DNA of 64,000 nt from Vibrio echinoideorum (GCF_024347455.1 NZ_AP025483.1:992001-1056000), one strand, 5' to 3'; positions 47,922 to 57,735 are shown, numbered from the stretch's first letter. Numbers and translations: made by a program. The notes: generated by a model from the letters alone, not told the origin.

Positions 47922-48429
47922 AAAAGCCTCTTGTTATTTCGAGCATTTATAGTGCTTCGTTATAGTGTGTGGTACGAAACGGACACTACAGTAATTAGTT
48001 TATTATATCGAAAAAATACGTCTAAGTTGTGATATTTGACTGTTAAATCAATCAATCGTGGTTTCATAATCTGAAAATTTGTTAAATTCATGATTGTTAC
48101 ATGTTGAATTCTGTCGCACGTTGTTTTCGTTGTGTAAAATATTATTCTGGTTAACCTTTGTTAAATAGTGGTAATTACTGTTATGGTGAGGTTTTAATTG
48201 TATGAAAAACAAACAGTTCATCTCCGTAAATGTGTGAATGTGGCGATAGTAGGTGTTTTATCAGTGACTAAGCGGCGGAATGAACAACAGAGATAACTGC
48301 GTGATTCATCGCGTTCACTTAAAAGAAACGAAAAAGTTACACTTTTTGACAAAAAGCACTTGAGTTCTGTTTCTGAAAAACTTATAGATGGGGGAGAGCA
48401 ATTTTTAATTTATACATGGAGAGTGAGCG
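47922..48429. other. Divergent nhaC-asd intergenic region
   Basis: A 508-bp, very AT-rich stretch. AAGAGGC is the nhaC ribosome site at its left end and GGAGAGTGAGCG that of asd at its right. An 11-codon frame (ATGAAAAACAAACAG...) near 48202 is too short to call. GTGAATGTGGCGAT (48233) and ATCGCGTTCAC (48308) could pair partly in the asd leader. No known riboswitch core was recognised. Confidence 0.5.
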
Positions 48430-49548
48430 ATGAGAGTAGGTCTAGTTGGTTGGCGCGGTATGGTTGGTTCTGTACTGATGCAACGTATGGTTGAAGAGAA
48501 AGATTTCGACCTAATTGAGCCTGTTTATTACAGCACATCTCAGATTGGTATTCCGGCCCCTGTTTTAGGTGGTAAAGATGCGGGTCGACTTCAAGACGCT
48601 TTTGATATTGATAGCCTAAAACAGCTTGATGCCGTGATTACCTGTCAAGGTGGCGACTACACATCAAAAGTATACCCAGCACTGCGTCAAGCAGGTTGGA
48701 AAGGTTACTGGATTGATGCAGCTTCTACCTTACGTATGGACGCTGATTCAATCATCACTCTTGATCCTGTTAACTTGGCTCAGATTCAGCAAGGTATCCA
48801 CGGTGGCACTAACACTTTCGTTGGCGGCAACTGTACTGTGAGCTTAATGCTTATGGCTCTGGGTGGCCTATATGAGAAAGGCATGATTGAGTGGATGAGC
48901 GCCATGACTTATCAAGCAGCATCTGGTGCTGGTGCTAAGAACATGCGTGAACTGATTTCACAAATGGGTGTTATCAACGATAGCGTTAGCTCTGAGTTAG
49001 CGAACCCTTCAAGCTCAATTCTTGATATTGATAAAAAAGTGGCAGACACCATTCGTTCATCTTCATTTCCAACTGATCAATTTGGAGCACCTCTTGCGGG
49101 CTCGTTGATTCCTTGGGTCGATGTGAAACGCGAAAATGGTCAAAGCAAAGAAGAGTGGAAAGCGGGCGTTGAAGCGAACAAGATCCTTGGCCTAGATGGT
49201 CAACCAATCCCTATTGATGGTACTTGTGTTCGAATCGGTGCAATGCGTTGCCACGCTCAAGCATTAACGATTAAGCTTAAGCAAGACGTTCCAATGGACG
49301 AAATCGAAGAGATCATCGCGACTCATAACGATTGGGTTAAAGTGGTTCCTAATGACCGTGATATTACTGCGCAAGAACTCACACCAGCTAAAGTAACCGG
49401 CACGATGTCTGTACCAGTCGGTCGTCTGCGTAAGATGTCTATGGGTAACGACTTCCTAAACGCGTTTACGGTTGGTGACCAGTTGCTTTGGGGCGCAGCA
49501 GAGCCATTACGTCGTACTTTACGCATTATCCTAGCTGAGAAAGCGTAA
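48430..49548 (+). CDS. asd: Aspartate-semialdehyde dehydrogenase
   Basis: A 372-aa enzyme converting aspartyl phosphate to aspartate semialdehyde, the branch point to lysine, diaminopimelate, methionine and threonine. The NADP-binding start is [21 protein letters not shown], the active-site Cys is in [16 protein letters not shown], and the substrate region is [11 protein letters not shown]. It belongs to the enteric-type Asd (E. coli 367 aa). It is monocistronic with a long leader and a strong terminator. Essential for cell wall synthesis. Confidence 0.96.
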   Translation: MRVGLVGWRGMVGSVLMQRMVEEKDFDLIEPVYYSTSQIGIPAPVLGGKDAGRLQDAFDIDSLKQLDAVITCQGGDYTSKVYPALRQAGWKGYWIDAASTLRMDADSIITLDPVNLAQIQQGIHGGTNTFVGGNCTVSLMLMALGGLYEKGMIEWMSAMTYQAASGAGAKNMRELISQMGVINDSVSSELANPSSSILDIDKKVADTIRSSSFPTDQFGAPLAGSLIPWVDVKRENGQSKEEWKAGVEANKILGLDGQPIPIDGTCVRIGAMRCHAQALTIKLKQDVPMDEIEEIIATHNDWVKVVPNDRDITAQELTPAKVTGTMSVPVGRLRKMSMGNDFLNAFTVGDQLLWGAAEPLRRTLRIILAEKA

Positions 49549-49578
49549 CCGCCTCGTCTTTGATAACATTTAATGAAG

Positions 49579-49602
49579 AAGCGCCCTAGGGCGCTTTTTT
49601 TG
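49579..49602 (+). terminator. Intrinsic terminator after asd
   Basis: AAGCGCCC-TA-GGGCGCTT followed by a T run, 30 bases after the asd stop codon. Confidence 0.87.
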
Positions 49603-49669
49603 TGTCTGATGATCGGACGCTTTTTGGTTTTGATGCCTATTTACTTTTGAGCATTAGTTGCTTTGATGC

Positions 49670-50515
49670 TTAGTCCGGGTCTTTGGCTACGACGCGCTTG
49701 TCAGGATCGGCCAGCTCACTTGCACAGTGTTTGCAATACATAGCATCAGAATCATGGCCTGCTCGATTACAGTTGGGGCACTTCACCAGCTCTTTATGTG
49801 AGTTCATTTCATTGCTTAGTTCTGCGGTAATAATCCCTGTCGGTACCGCTAAGATAGAGTAACCCAACAGCATAGTAAGCGAAGCGATCGCTTTACCAAG
49901 TGCGGTTTGAGGGATCATGTCACCGTAACCAACCGTCGTGATGGTTACGATTGCCCAATAAATACTGTGGGGAATACTGGTGAAGCCATTTTCTGGCCCT
50001 TCAATAACAAAGATCAGAGCGCCGAAGATAACCACCAAGATACCGACTGTGCTAAAGAATATGAGTATCTTTCGTCTTGCCATTAATAATGAGCGCAACA
50101 AAATATTGGAATCTTGTAGGTAACGAACCAGTTTTAGGATTCGGAAGATACGCATGACTCGTAATAGCCTAACAACGCCCATAAACGAAGCACCAGGGAA
50201 GATGATCGCTAGGTAGGTCGGAAGAATCGCCAATAGGTCAACAACACCATAGAAGCTGGTGGCGTAAGACTTCGGTTTTGGAGAGCAATAAAGCCTTAAT
50301 AAGTACTCTAGTGTGAATAGTGCTGTGAAGCTGTACTCGATGTAACGTAGCTGCTGTGACCATTCGATCATCACGCTAGGGATTGACTCTAAGATAAGCA
50401 CAATAAGTGAAACCACAATCGCAACGATTAGTGATATATCGAATGCACGTCCAGCTGGAGTGTGAGTACCAAAAATAATGACGTATAAATGATGCTTTAG
50501 AGGCTGACGTGACAT
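49670..50515 (-). CDS. Voltage-gated-type potassium channel with C-terminal zinc ribbon
   Basis: A 281-aa six-helix ion channel. S1-S4 lie in residues ~22-140. The S4 helix reads VRLLRVMRIFRILKLVRYL with regularly spaced arginines. The pore helix and selectivity filter are TTVGYGDM (about 196-203), then S6. The cytoplasmic tail carries a zinc-ribbon (CPNCNRAG and MYCKHC, about 245-266). The filter predicts K+ selectivity and S4 predicts voltage sensitivity. A short zinc ribbon instead of RCK or cyclic-nucleotide domains is noteworthy. The neighbours asd and marC give no functional clue. Confidence 0.88.
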   Translation of the reverse strand: MSRQPLKHHLYVIIFGTHTPAGRAFDISLIVAIVVSLIVLILESIPSVMIEWSQQLRYIEYSFTALFTLEYLLRLYCSPKPKSYATSFYGVVDLLAILPTYLAIIFPGASFMGVVRLLRVMRIFRILKLVRYLQDSNILLRSLLMARRKILIFFSTVGILVVIFGALIFVIEGPENGFTSIPHSIYWAIVTITTVGYGDMIPQTALGKAIASLTMLLGYSILAVPTGIITAELSNEMNSHKELVKCPNCNRAGHDSDAMYCKHCASELADPDKRVVAKDPD

Positions 50516-50662
50516 AAGGAGAGGTTCATCTTCTGTTAAAGTTCTTAACAGTCATTATACAAGCTTCATAATAACGAGGCGAGTTAAAGCCTATTTCGCT
50601 TCACTCGCCTCATTATATTCTGTGCCGACTGCCATCTCAAAAAGGCAGAATACAGTTAAACG

Positions 50663-51301
50663 TTATGCTAACCCAGGGAATAAGTTACGCAGTCCGTTAG
50701 CAATGAACTCTATACCTAGCGCGCCAAGAATCAAACCCATGATACGCGTGATCACGTTAATTCCTGTTTGGCCAAGAAAGCGAACGATGACGGGCGCAGA
50801 GCGAAACAGAAGCCAAGAGCACGTTGCGAACGCGACAATACTAAGGCCTATTCCTACGGTATCAATGGCGGCTGGGTAGCGAGAACCATAAACAATGGTC
50901 GAACTGATTGCACCAGGACCTGCCATTAAAGGCATTGCTAGTGGAACTACGCCAATTTGCTCTTTGCTAATGTATTCAGATTTCTCTTGTTTGTTCTGCT
51001 TATCTTCACCGAGTTTACCGCTCATCATCGAAAATGCGATGCTCAGTAATAGCAGTCCACCTGCAACACGGAATGAATCGAGAGAGATGCTGAACATGTC
51101 CAGAAGCATTTGTCCTGCAATAAGCGACACAATTAATATAACGGTAACAGCAATGTTGGCTTGTAAGGCTGTCCTGTTCCTCTCTTCTGGTGGCATATGA
51201 GCAGTAAGAGATACAAAAACAGGCATGATGCCGATAGGGTTTACGGCGGCAACAAGCCCAAGGAAGAATTGCATAAAAATTGCGAGTTCTAAGCCTTGCA
51301 T
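50663..51301 (-). CDS. MarC family (UPF0056) inner-membrane protein
   Basis: A 212-aa protein with six transmembrane helices typical of MarC/YhgN. Motifs include FLGLVAAVNPIGIMPVFVSL at the N-terminus, PLAMPLMAGPGAISSTIVYG in the middle and RIMGLILGALGIEFIANGL at the end. Despite the name, MarC is not shown to cause antibiotic resistance. Function is unknown; amino-acid export has been suggested for some relatives. It is divergent from adhE across about 640 bp. Confidence 0.9.
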   Translation of the reverse strand: MQGLELAIFMQFFLGLVAAVNPIGIMPVFVSLTAHMPPEERNRTALQANIAVTVILIVSLIAGQMLLDMFSISLDSFRVAGGLLLLSIAFSMMSGKLGEDKQNKQEKSEYISKEQIGVVPLAMPLMAGPGAISSTIVYGSRYPAAIDTVGIGLSIVAFATCSWLLFRSAPVIVRFLGQTGINVITRIMGLILGALGIEFIANGLRNLFPGLA

Positions 51302-51939
51302 GAGAGCGGTCTCCAGTTAGCGTTTTTAGGGGTGAGGTGCTGATCTGTTAATAGTCAGAATGCGTAATGTAAGTGACAATTCCAAATTGCACGAATGAAA
51401 AAAACTAACGTGAAATAGGGGCTTTTTTTTAGAAAAACTAATTGAACCTCACTTTCTAAAAAGCCTTGTTGCAAGCTAGTTGTTAGTGTTTCATTTTGTA
51501 ATTTCTTATTTAGTAAGTGTTAACCATCGCACGAAATTAATAAAAATTATGTCAGAATCTAGCCCGTGCAACACTATGGATATACTCTCAGTAGCACGAA
51601 TACAGCCGTATACATGTAATTTAACGGACTAAAAATGAAACTTTTTTACAAGTTGTGACGCTTTGTAGAAAAAGTTTGTCTATTTGTTTGTTTTTTGCGC
51701 TATCGAAAAATGTGATTTTAATCTATGTAAATCATGATGTTAAGGTTGATTTTGTGATTGCATTACTACTTTTTGGTTAATTCTTTTTGGGTAACTGATC
51801 TGGGTCAATTTTTTTCACACCGTGAAATAATATACTCAGTCCTGAAAGCGATTTACTAAGAACGCTGTTAATTTAGGTTAGAAACAAGCAGCGCATTTAA
51901 TAAAAAGTTTTTAATATTTATTATTTTAGGAGATCCACC
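51302..51939. other. Long marC-adhE intergenic region / adhE leader
   Basis: A 638-bp AT-rich region with no gene. Its right end holds the probable adhE promoter (TAATATACT at about 51828) and ribosome site TTAGGAGATCC at 51927. A TTTCAC-ACC-GTGAAA inverted repeat lies at 51813-51827, and an FNR-like site just before it. Long leaders with complex redox control are also typical of adhE in other bacteria. Confidence 0.55.
51795..51808. promoter_or_regulatory. Possible FNR-like site in adhE promoter
   Basis: CTGATCTGGGTCAA compared with the FNR consensus TTGATNNNNATCAA gives 8 of 10 defined bases. Its position about 20-30 bp before the presumed -10 would suit activation under anaerobiosis. A weak match. 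Confidence 0.35.
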
Positions 51940-54645
51940 ATGCCTGTAACTAACTTAGCTGAACTTGATGCTCTAGTAGCACGTGTTAAAGCAGCACAAG
52001 AAGAATTCTCTACATTCTCTCAAGAGAAAGTAGACGCAATCTTCCGTGCAGCTTCTCTTGCAGCTAACCATGCTCGTATTCCACTTGCACAACAAGCAGT
52101 TGCTGAATCTGGAATGGGTATTGTTGAAGATAAGGTTATCAAAAACCACTTTGCATCTGAATTTATCTACAACAAATACAAAGACGAAAAAACATGTGGC
52201 ATCTTAGAAGAAGATGACAACCTAGGCACAATGACTATCGCTGAGCCTGTAGGTATCATCTGTGGTATCGTTCCAACAACGAACCCAACTTCAACAGCAA
52301 TCTTCAAATCTCTAATCTCTCTTAAAACACGTAACGGCATCATCTTCTCGCCACACCCACGTGCAAAGAATTCTACAAACGATGCAGCGAAACTCGTTCT
52401 AGAAGCAGCAGTAAAAGCGGGCGCTCCAAAAGACATCATCGGTTGGATCGACCAACCATCTGTAGAGCTTTCTAACGCGCTTATGAAGCACGATGGTATC
52501 GCGCTTATCCTTGCTACTGGTGGTCCAGGCATGGTTAAAGCAGCATACTCTTCAGGTAAGCCTGCTATCGGCGTTGGTGCTGGTAACGTTCCTGTAGTTA
52601 TCGATGACACAGCAGACGTTAAACGTGCTGTAGCATCTATCCTTATGTCTAAAACATTCGATAACGGCGTAGTATGTGCCTCTGAGCAAGCTGTAATCGT
52701 AATGGATGAAGTATACGACGAAGTGAAAGAGCGTTTCGCATCTCACAAAGGTCACGTACTAAGCAAATCTGACGCTGATAAAGTTCGTAAAGTGCTTCTT
52801 ATCGATGGCAACCTAAACGCGAAAATCGTTGGTCAACCTGCAACTGCAATCGCTGAAATGGCGGGTGTTAAAGTTCCTGCTGATACTAAGATTCTTGTTG
52901 GTGAAGGCCTTGGCGAAGTATCTTACGACGACGAATTCGCTCATGAGAAACTGTCTCCAACTCTAGGTATGTTCCGCGCGTCTTCTTTCGAGAACGCAGT
53001 TGCTCAAGCAGTAACAATGGTTGAAATTGGTGGTATCGGTCACACGTCTGGTCTTTACACTAACCAAGATATTAATGCAGACCGCATCCGTTACTTCGGT
53101 GACAAGATGAAAACTGCACGTATCCTAATCAACATCCCTACTACTCACGGTGGTATCGGTGACCTGTACAACTTCAACGTTGCACCGTCTCTAACTCTTG
53201 GTTGTGGCTCTTGGGGTGGTAACTCTATCTCTGAGAACGTAGGTCCTAAGCACCTTATCAACAAGAAAACTGTAGCGAAGCGAGCTGAAAATATGTTGTG
53301 GCACAAACTACCTAAGTCTATCTACTTCCGTCGTGGTAGCCTTCCAATCGCTCTTGGCGACCTAGAAGGTAAGAAACGCGCATTCCTAGTAACTGACCGT
53401 TTCCTATTCAACAACGGTTACGCAGATGACGTAGTTAGCCTGCTTAAAGCACAAGGCATCGAAGTTCAAACTTTCTTCGACGTAGAAGCGGATCCAACAC
53501 TATCTGTTGTTGAGAAAGGCGCTGAAGCAATGAAGAGCTTCCAACCTGACGTAATCCTTGCTCTAGGTGGCGGTTCTCCAATGGATGCTGCTAAGATCAT
53601 GTGGGTTATGTACGAGCACCCAGAAACTCACTTCGAAGAACTAGCAATGCGCTTTATGGACATCCGTAAACGTATCTACAAGTTCCCTAAAATGGGTCAA
53701 AAAGCTGAGCTTGTATGTATCACTACAACTTCAGGTACTGGTTCAGAAGTTACTCCATTCGCTGTTGTTACAGACGACAAGACTGGTGCTAAGTACCCAC
53801 TAGCTGATTACGAAATCACGCCAAACATGGCTATCGTTGATGCGAACTTAGTAATGAACATGCCTAAGTCTCTAACAGCGTTCGGTGGTTACGATGCAGT
53901 AACTCACGCTCTTGAAGCTTACGTATCGGTTCTTGCGAACGAGTACTCAGACGGTCAAGCGCTTCAAGCTCTTAAGATGCTTAAAGAATACCTGCCATCA
54001 AGCTACAAAAATGGTGCAGCTGACCCAATCGCTCGTGAAAAAGTACACAACGCAGCAACTATCGCTGGTGTAGCATTTGCGAACGCATTCCTAGGTGTGT
54101 GTCACTCAATGGCTCACAAACTTGGTGCTGAGTTCCACCTACCACACGGCCTTGCGAACGCATTGTTGATTTCTAACACTGTACGTTACAACGCGAACGA
54201 CAACCCAACTAAGCAAACTGCATTCTCTCAGTACGACCGTCCACAAGCACGTCGTCGTTACGCTGAAGTTGCTGACCACCTAGGCCTAAGCCAAGCTGGT
54301 GACCGTACTGCTCAGAAGATTGAACGTCTACTGACTTGGTTAGAAGAGCTTAAACTTGACCTAGACATCCCACTGTCTATCCAAGCTGCGGGTGTTAACG
54401 AATCTGATTTCATCGCGAAACTAGACGAGTTAGCTGTTGAAGCGTTCGATGACCAGTGTACAGGTGCTAACCCACGTTACCCTCTAATCACTGAGCTTAA
54501 AGAAGTACTAACAACTTCTTACTTCGGTACTCCTTACGTTGAAGGCGAAACTTTCGAAGGTACTACAGTTATCCTTAAGAAAGCGGACCAAAAGCCTGCT
54601 GAAGTAAAAGCACCAAAAGCTAAAAAAGAAAAATCTGAAGCATAA
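51940..54645 (+). CDS. adhE: Bifunctional acetaldehyde-CoA/alcohol dehydrogenase
   Basis: A 901-aa fermentative enzyme reducing acetyl-CoA to acetaldehyde and ethanol; the family assembles into spirosome filaments. The aldehyde dehydrogenase half (1-440) has the catalytic C246 in NGVVCASEQ. The Fe-dependent alcohol dehydrogenase half (about 455-870) shows TTTSGTGSEVTPFAV and the metal histidines in CHSMAHKLGAEFHLPHGLAN. A short Lys-rich tail ends the protein (KAPKAKKEKSEA). Codon use is strongly optimised, indicating high expression. It is transcribed alone with a long leader and strong terminator; regulation by oxygen or redox is expected. Confidence 0.97.
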   Translation: MPVTNLAELDALVARVKAAQEEFSTFSQEKVDAIFRAASLAANHARIPLAQQAVAESGMGIVEDKVIKNHFASEFIYNKYKDEKTCGILEEDDNLGTMTIAEPVGIICGIVPTTNPTSTAIFKSLISLKTRNGIIFSPHPRAKNSTNDAAKLVLEAAVKAGAPKDIIGWIDQPSVELSNALMKHDGIALILATGGPGMVKAAYSSGKPAIGVGAGNVPVVIDDTADVKRAVASILMSKTFDNGVVCASEQAVIVMDEVYDEVKERFASHKGHVLSKSDADKVRKVLLIDGNLNAKIVGQPATAIAEMAGVKVPADTKILVGEGLGEVSYDDEFAHEKLSPTLGMFRASSFENAVAQAVTMVEIGGIGHTSGLYTNQDINADRIRYFGDKMKTARILINIPTTHGGIGDLYNFNVAPSLTLGCGSWGGNSISENVGPKHLINKKTVAKRAENMLWHKLPKSIYFRRGSLPIALGDLEGKKRAFLVTDRFLFNNGYADDVVSLLKAQGIEVQTFFDVEADPTLSVVEKGAEAMKSFQPDVILALGGGSPMDAAKIMWVMYEHPETHFEELAMRFMDIRKRIYKFPKMGQKAELVCITTTSGTGSEVTPFAVVTDDKTGAKYPLADYEITPNMAIVDANLVMNMPKSLTAFGGYDAVTHALEAYVSVLANEYSDGQALQALKMLKEYLPSSYKNGAADPIAREKVHNAATIAGVAFANAFLGVCHSMAHKLGAEFHLPHGLANALLISNTVRYNANDNPTKQTAFSQYDRPQARRRYAEVADHLGLSQAGDRTAQKIERLLTWLEELKLDLDIPLSIQAAGVNESDFIAKLDELAVEAFDDQCTGANPRYPLITELKEVLTTSYFGTPYVEGETFEGTTVILKKADQKPAEVKAPKAKKEKSEA

Positions 54646-54708
54646 GTAAGATTCAGTTTTTGAGATAAGTTTTCGCTAGCACGAACCTTATCTAATCGGG
54701 AAAAGAAC

Positions 54709-54742
54709 AAAGCCCCAGTCGAGAGACTGGGGCTTTTTTTGT
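54709..54742 (+). terminator. Intrinsic terminator after adhE
   Basis: A perfect 12-bp stem AAAGCCCCAGTC / GACTGGGGCTTT with a GAGA tetraloop and long T run, 64 bases past the adhE stop. Confidence 0.92.
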
Positions 54743-54803
54743 TTTTGCGGTTAGGCTAGGTCTAACAAGCTAAGGAATTAAAAAGTAATAAAGTAAAAAG
54801 GAT

Positions 54804-55487
54804 CTATACTTCAGCCGCCACGACCCGCCCACTAAAGTAATCATTAGAAATGATGTATTCGGTTGTTCTGGTCAGTTCGTCTTGTAGTTGAGCCCAGTGA
54901 CATCGGTTGAGTTTACCGTCTGCATTATGAACGGCAGGAACAACTCCACCAACTCGTATCCCGAATGGAGTGAGTTCCTTAGCCCAACTATGGGTAAAAC
55001 CGGTAATCATTGAGTTGGCACTCTCCAAACCTGACACATCATTAAAGTCTTCGTGAGAGATCACATTGACGATCACTCCTTCTTTATCCTCTTCTCTTAA
55101 TCGCTCAGCACTTATCTGGCCGAAAGCGAAAAGGGTAGAGGCCTTAGAAGAGAGGTCATCAATAAAACTGCTGACGGGTTGGTCGCCAATCAGACTAGGC
55201 ATTGGAGCGCTGATCCAGTTATTCACCAATACATCCGGCGTAGTGTTGAAGGTGTGCTGGATAAAATCGAAGACCGCTAATATGGCTTGATTATGATTAC
55301 CTTCGAGCGTGTAACGGTAGACGGAATCAGAGAATCGAGAACATTGGGTATAAGTTTCTTGAAGTGCAGTAGAGTCTTTATCACAAAGGACAACGGTAGC
55401 TCCAAGGTTAACAAAGTGGTTCGCAATCGTTCCTCCCAAGCGCGAGCCTGCTGATGTCACCAATATGATTGAGCTTTTAATTTCCAT
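54804..55487 (-). CDS. SDR-fold protein with degenerate active site
   Basis: A 227-aa Rossmann-fold protein of the short-chain dehydrogenase family. The nucleotide motif is ILVTSAGSRLGGTIANHF, departing from TGxxxGIG. The position of the catalytic YxxxK is occupied by ANSMITGFTHSWAKEL, with neither the Tyr nor the Lys in the expected place. The last part, GIRVGGVVP, is SDR-like. It may be a pseudoenzyme or use another mechanism. The start at 55487 follows AGGTG; a longer frame of eight codons exists. Neighbouring genes give no pathway. I cannot name a substrate. Confidence 0.75.
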   Translation of the reverse strand: MEIKSSIILVTSAGSRLGGTIANHFVNLGATVVLCDKDSTALQETYTQCSRFSDSVYRYTLEGNHNQAILAVFDFIQHTFNTTPDVLVNNWISAPMPSLIGDQPVSSFIDDLSSKASTLFAFGQISAERLREEDKEGVIVNVISHEDFNDVSGLESANSMITGFTHSWAKELTPFGIRVGGVVPAVHNADGKLNRCHWAQLQDELTRTTEYIISNDYFSGRVVAAEV

Positions 55488-55750
55488 CCATGCACCTAAG
55501 AAAAGAGTCAATGTCGCTTAAGGATGGGTTAAATTTTATACAGTCGGTGTGAATTGGTTCAAACTAAGGCGTGCCAATTAATAAGTTTTTATGAACTTAG
55601 TGGCAGCTCACATTTTGTAGTAACTTCAAGTAGTAATCGACAACTCGTATTTCAAGCATGCCTAAGGCTGGTGGTTCATATAATTCAGATCAATGATTCT
55701 GGCCATATAAGTGAGAGAGGGTAGCAAATGTGAGAGAAGACAGGTGACGA

Positions 55751-56254
55751 CTATACTTGAGCTTGAATCTGATACTGACGTTGGGCTGTAGAGAGCTCGT
55801 TATAGAGGGTGGCATGAGGCAAATCAGGTAAATGTTTATTTGCCAGTTTACGTCGGTCGTGACCAGATAGGTTTTGATAAACTTCTTCAGGGAAATCGGC
55901 CGTATCTTCAGGCATAAAAGCCAGTGCTTCTGGTTTTAAGTAATGGCTTAGCTTTGCGCTAGCAAGACTGGCTTGATGAAAGTAATTCGACTGCTGCGCA
56001 GAAATCTCGTAAGAGGATTGATCTGAACGTAGAGGTTGAGGTTCAGCTACACCGAATTGCTCGCGTAGACGATCTTCAGTCGTTTCAGTGACTTCGATAG
56101 TGTCTATAGGAGTACAATCGCGAACATCATTAGAAAACATAGATAACAGCAACGCGAAATCTGCACGGCGACCTTGCTCAACCGCTTGGCTGATCCCGAT
56201 GCCGAACTTAAGTTCGTTGATGATTCCTGCTTTGTCTAAAGTGTGTATTTGCAT
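55751..56254 (-). CDS. Hypothetical protein (Vibrio)
   Basis: A 167-aa cytoplasmic-looking protein I do not recognise. The N-terminus MQIHTLDKAGIINELKFGIG is followed by a helical, charged body without membrane segments or cysteine motifs. The second half includes PEDTADFPEEVYQNLSGHDR and a C-terminal Gln-rich helix (YNELSTAQRQYQIQAQV). Starting at 56254 places AGAGG four bases upstream; the frame remains open to 56287. It lies alone between the degenerate SDR gene and sodB. The coding character and ribosome site support it as a real gene. Confidence 0.65.
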   Translation of the reverse strand: MQIHTLDKAGIINELKFGIGISQAVEQGRRADFALLLSMFSNDVRDCTPIDTIEVTETTEDRLREQFGVAEPQPLRSDQSSYEISAQQSNYFHQASLASAKLSHYLKPEALAFMPEDTADFPEEVYQNLSGHDRRKLANKHLPDLPHATLYNELSTAQRQYQIQAQV

Positions 56255-56430
56255 GTCGCCTCTCATTTGATACACCTTTAACGGCATGGAGTCGGCAAAC
56301 TTTAGTGTTTAATTACAGGCAAGTAGAGAATTTACGCGGCGCTGATATGGGGATTTTTTTAGACTAGGGAAAAACGGTGATATCGGTTGAAAAGCACGCT
56401 TTATTAACCGGCTTGATTTTCAATGTTGCA

Positions 56431-56458
56431 AGACTAAAGACTAAAGACTAAAGACTAA
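56431..56458. repeat. Short tandem repeat, 7-bp unit AGACTAA
   Basis: Four perfect tandem copies of AGACTAA lie just beyond the sodB terminator. Non-coding. Confidence 0.87.
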
Positions 56459-56471
56459 ATATGGTAGATAC

Positions 56472-56500
56472 AAAAAAGCTCACGCCGAGGCATGAGCTTT
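56472..56500 (-). terminator. Intrinsic terminator after sodB
   Basis: On the minus strand AAAGCTCA / TGAGCTTT closes a 10-nt loop and is followed by T-rich sequence, 40 bases past the sodB stop codon. Confidence 0.8.
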
Positions 56501-56542
56501 CAATAAGTCACTCGCTATAAATAGCGCAGCATAAGTAAATGA

Positions 56543-57127
56543 TTACTTAGCTAGGTTCTCTTCTACGAAAGACCAGTTTACTAAGTTCCAGAATGCAGCC
56601 ATGTAGTCAGGGCGAACATTGCGGAAATCGATGTAGTAAGCGTGTTCCCATAGGTCAACAGTTAGAAGTGGAGTAACACCTTCTTCTGTTAGAGGAGTAG
56701 CAGCGTTAGAAGTGTTAACGATGTCTAGAGAACCGTCAGCTTTCTTCACTAACCAAGTCCAAGAAGAACCGAAGTTGTTGATTGCTGAATCAGTGAATTT
56801 CGCTTTGAACTCTTCGAAAGAACCGAATGCAGCGTTGATAGCTTCTGCAACAGCGCCCGTTGGTTCGCCGCCTGCTTTAGGAGCAAGACAGTGCCAGTAG
56901 AACGTGTGGTTCCAGATTTGAGCAGCGTTATTGAAAACACCACCAGTAGAAGTCTTAACGATTTCTTCTAGTGTTTTGCCTTCAAACTCAGTACCTGGGA
57001 TAAGACCGTTTAGCTTAACAACGTAAGTGTTGTGGTGCTTACCGTGGTGGAAATCTAGCGTTTCAGCTGAGATGTGTGGTTCCAGCGCGTCTTTCGCGTA
57101 AGGAAGAGCCGGTAGTTCAAATGCCAT
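56543..57127 (-). CDS. sodB: Superoxide dismutase [Fe]
   Basis: A 194-aa Fe-dependent superoxide dismutase. Metal ligands are His in [13 protein letters not shown] (residue ~27), His in [12 protein letters not shown] (~74), and Asp and His in [14 protein letters not shown] (~157-161). AGGEPTG and the [10 protein letters not shown] block are those of iron rather than manganese enzymes. Length matches E. coli SodB (193 aa). The upstream region is AT-rich. In related bacteria sodB is repressed by the iron-sparing RNA RyhB, but no evidence for this can be read here. It is divergent from grxD, itself linked to iron-sulfur metabolism. Confidence 0.96.
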   Translation of the reverse strand: MAFELPALPYAKDALEPHISAETLDFHHGKHHNTYVVKLNGLIPGTEFEGKTLEEIVKTSTGGVFNNAAQIWNHTFYWHCLAPKAGGEPTGAVAEAINAAFGSFEEFKAKFTDSAINNFGSSWTWLVKKADGSLDIVNTSNAATPLTEEGVTPLLTVDLWEHAYYIDFRNVRPDYMAAFWNLVNWSFVEENLAK

Positions 57128-57396
57128 TGCTCAATTCTCCATTGATATGAAAGAGTTAACTCTTTCGATTGCTTCCAGTGATATTATTATTCATGGTTCG
57201 CTATGCGGCCAACCACGGTCAATTTGCTGACTTGCGATATAGTTTAGCAAGTTTTTACTTTATTAAAAGCTTATTTCATCACTTTTGTGTGAATTGTTAG
57301 CTTAGCTCGTAAACCGCTTTTTTTATATGGTTTTTATTCTTTTGGTTTGGGGTAGAATAAAGGCAATAAAAGCCGTAATCCATTAACGAGGAAGCA

Positions 57397-57735
57397 ATGG
57401 AAACTATCGATAAAATCAAACAGCAAATTGAAGAAAACACCATTCTACTTTACATGAAAGGTTCTCCTAAGCTGCCAAGCTGTGGTTTTTCTTCTCAAGC
57501 ATCTCAAGCACTAATGGCGTGTGGCGAAAAATTTGCTTACGTAGATATCCTACAAAACCCTGACATCCGTGCAGAGCTTCCAGCTTACGCACAATGGCCA
57601 ACGTTCCCACAACTTTGGGTTGACGGTGAGCTAATCGGTGGTTGTGACATCATTCTTGAGATGTTCCAAAAAGGCGAACTTCAGCCAATCGTTAAAGAAG
57701 CAGCGGCTAAAGTTGCTGGCGATGACGCTGAATAA
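57397..57735 (+). CDS. grxD: Monothiol glutaredoxin Grx4
   Basis: A 112-aa monothiol glutaredoxin that holds a [2Fe-2S] cluster with glutathione and delivers it to other proteins. The active site is KLPSCGFSSQA with the CGFS signature. Other motifs are NPDIRAELPAYAQWPTFPQL and ELIGGCDIILEM. Length equals the E. coli protein (115 aa) within a few residues. GAGGAAGC precedes the ATG. It is divergent from sodB; both are iron-related. Confidence 0.96.
   Translation: METIDKIKQQIEENTILLYMKGSPKLPSCGFSSQASQALMACGEKFAYVDILQNPDIRAELPAYAQWPTFPQLWVDGELIGGCDIILEMFQKGELQPIVKEAAAKVAGDDAE

Noticed and set aside
48202..48237. 11-codon leader peptide before asd
   Set aside because: Too short, only two Lys codons, and no attenuator structure following it.
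47922..48429. Lysine riboswitch for nhaC or asd
   Set aside because: NhaC-family LysW and lysine-pathway genes often carry an L-box, but no GAGGTGC-type core or matching stems were found on either strand.
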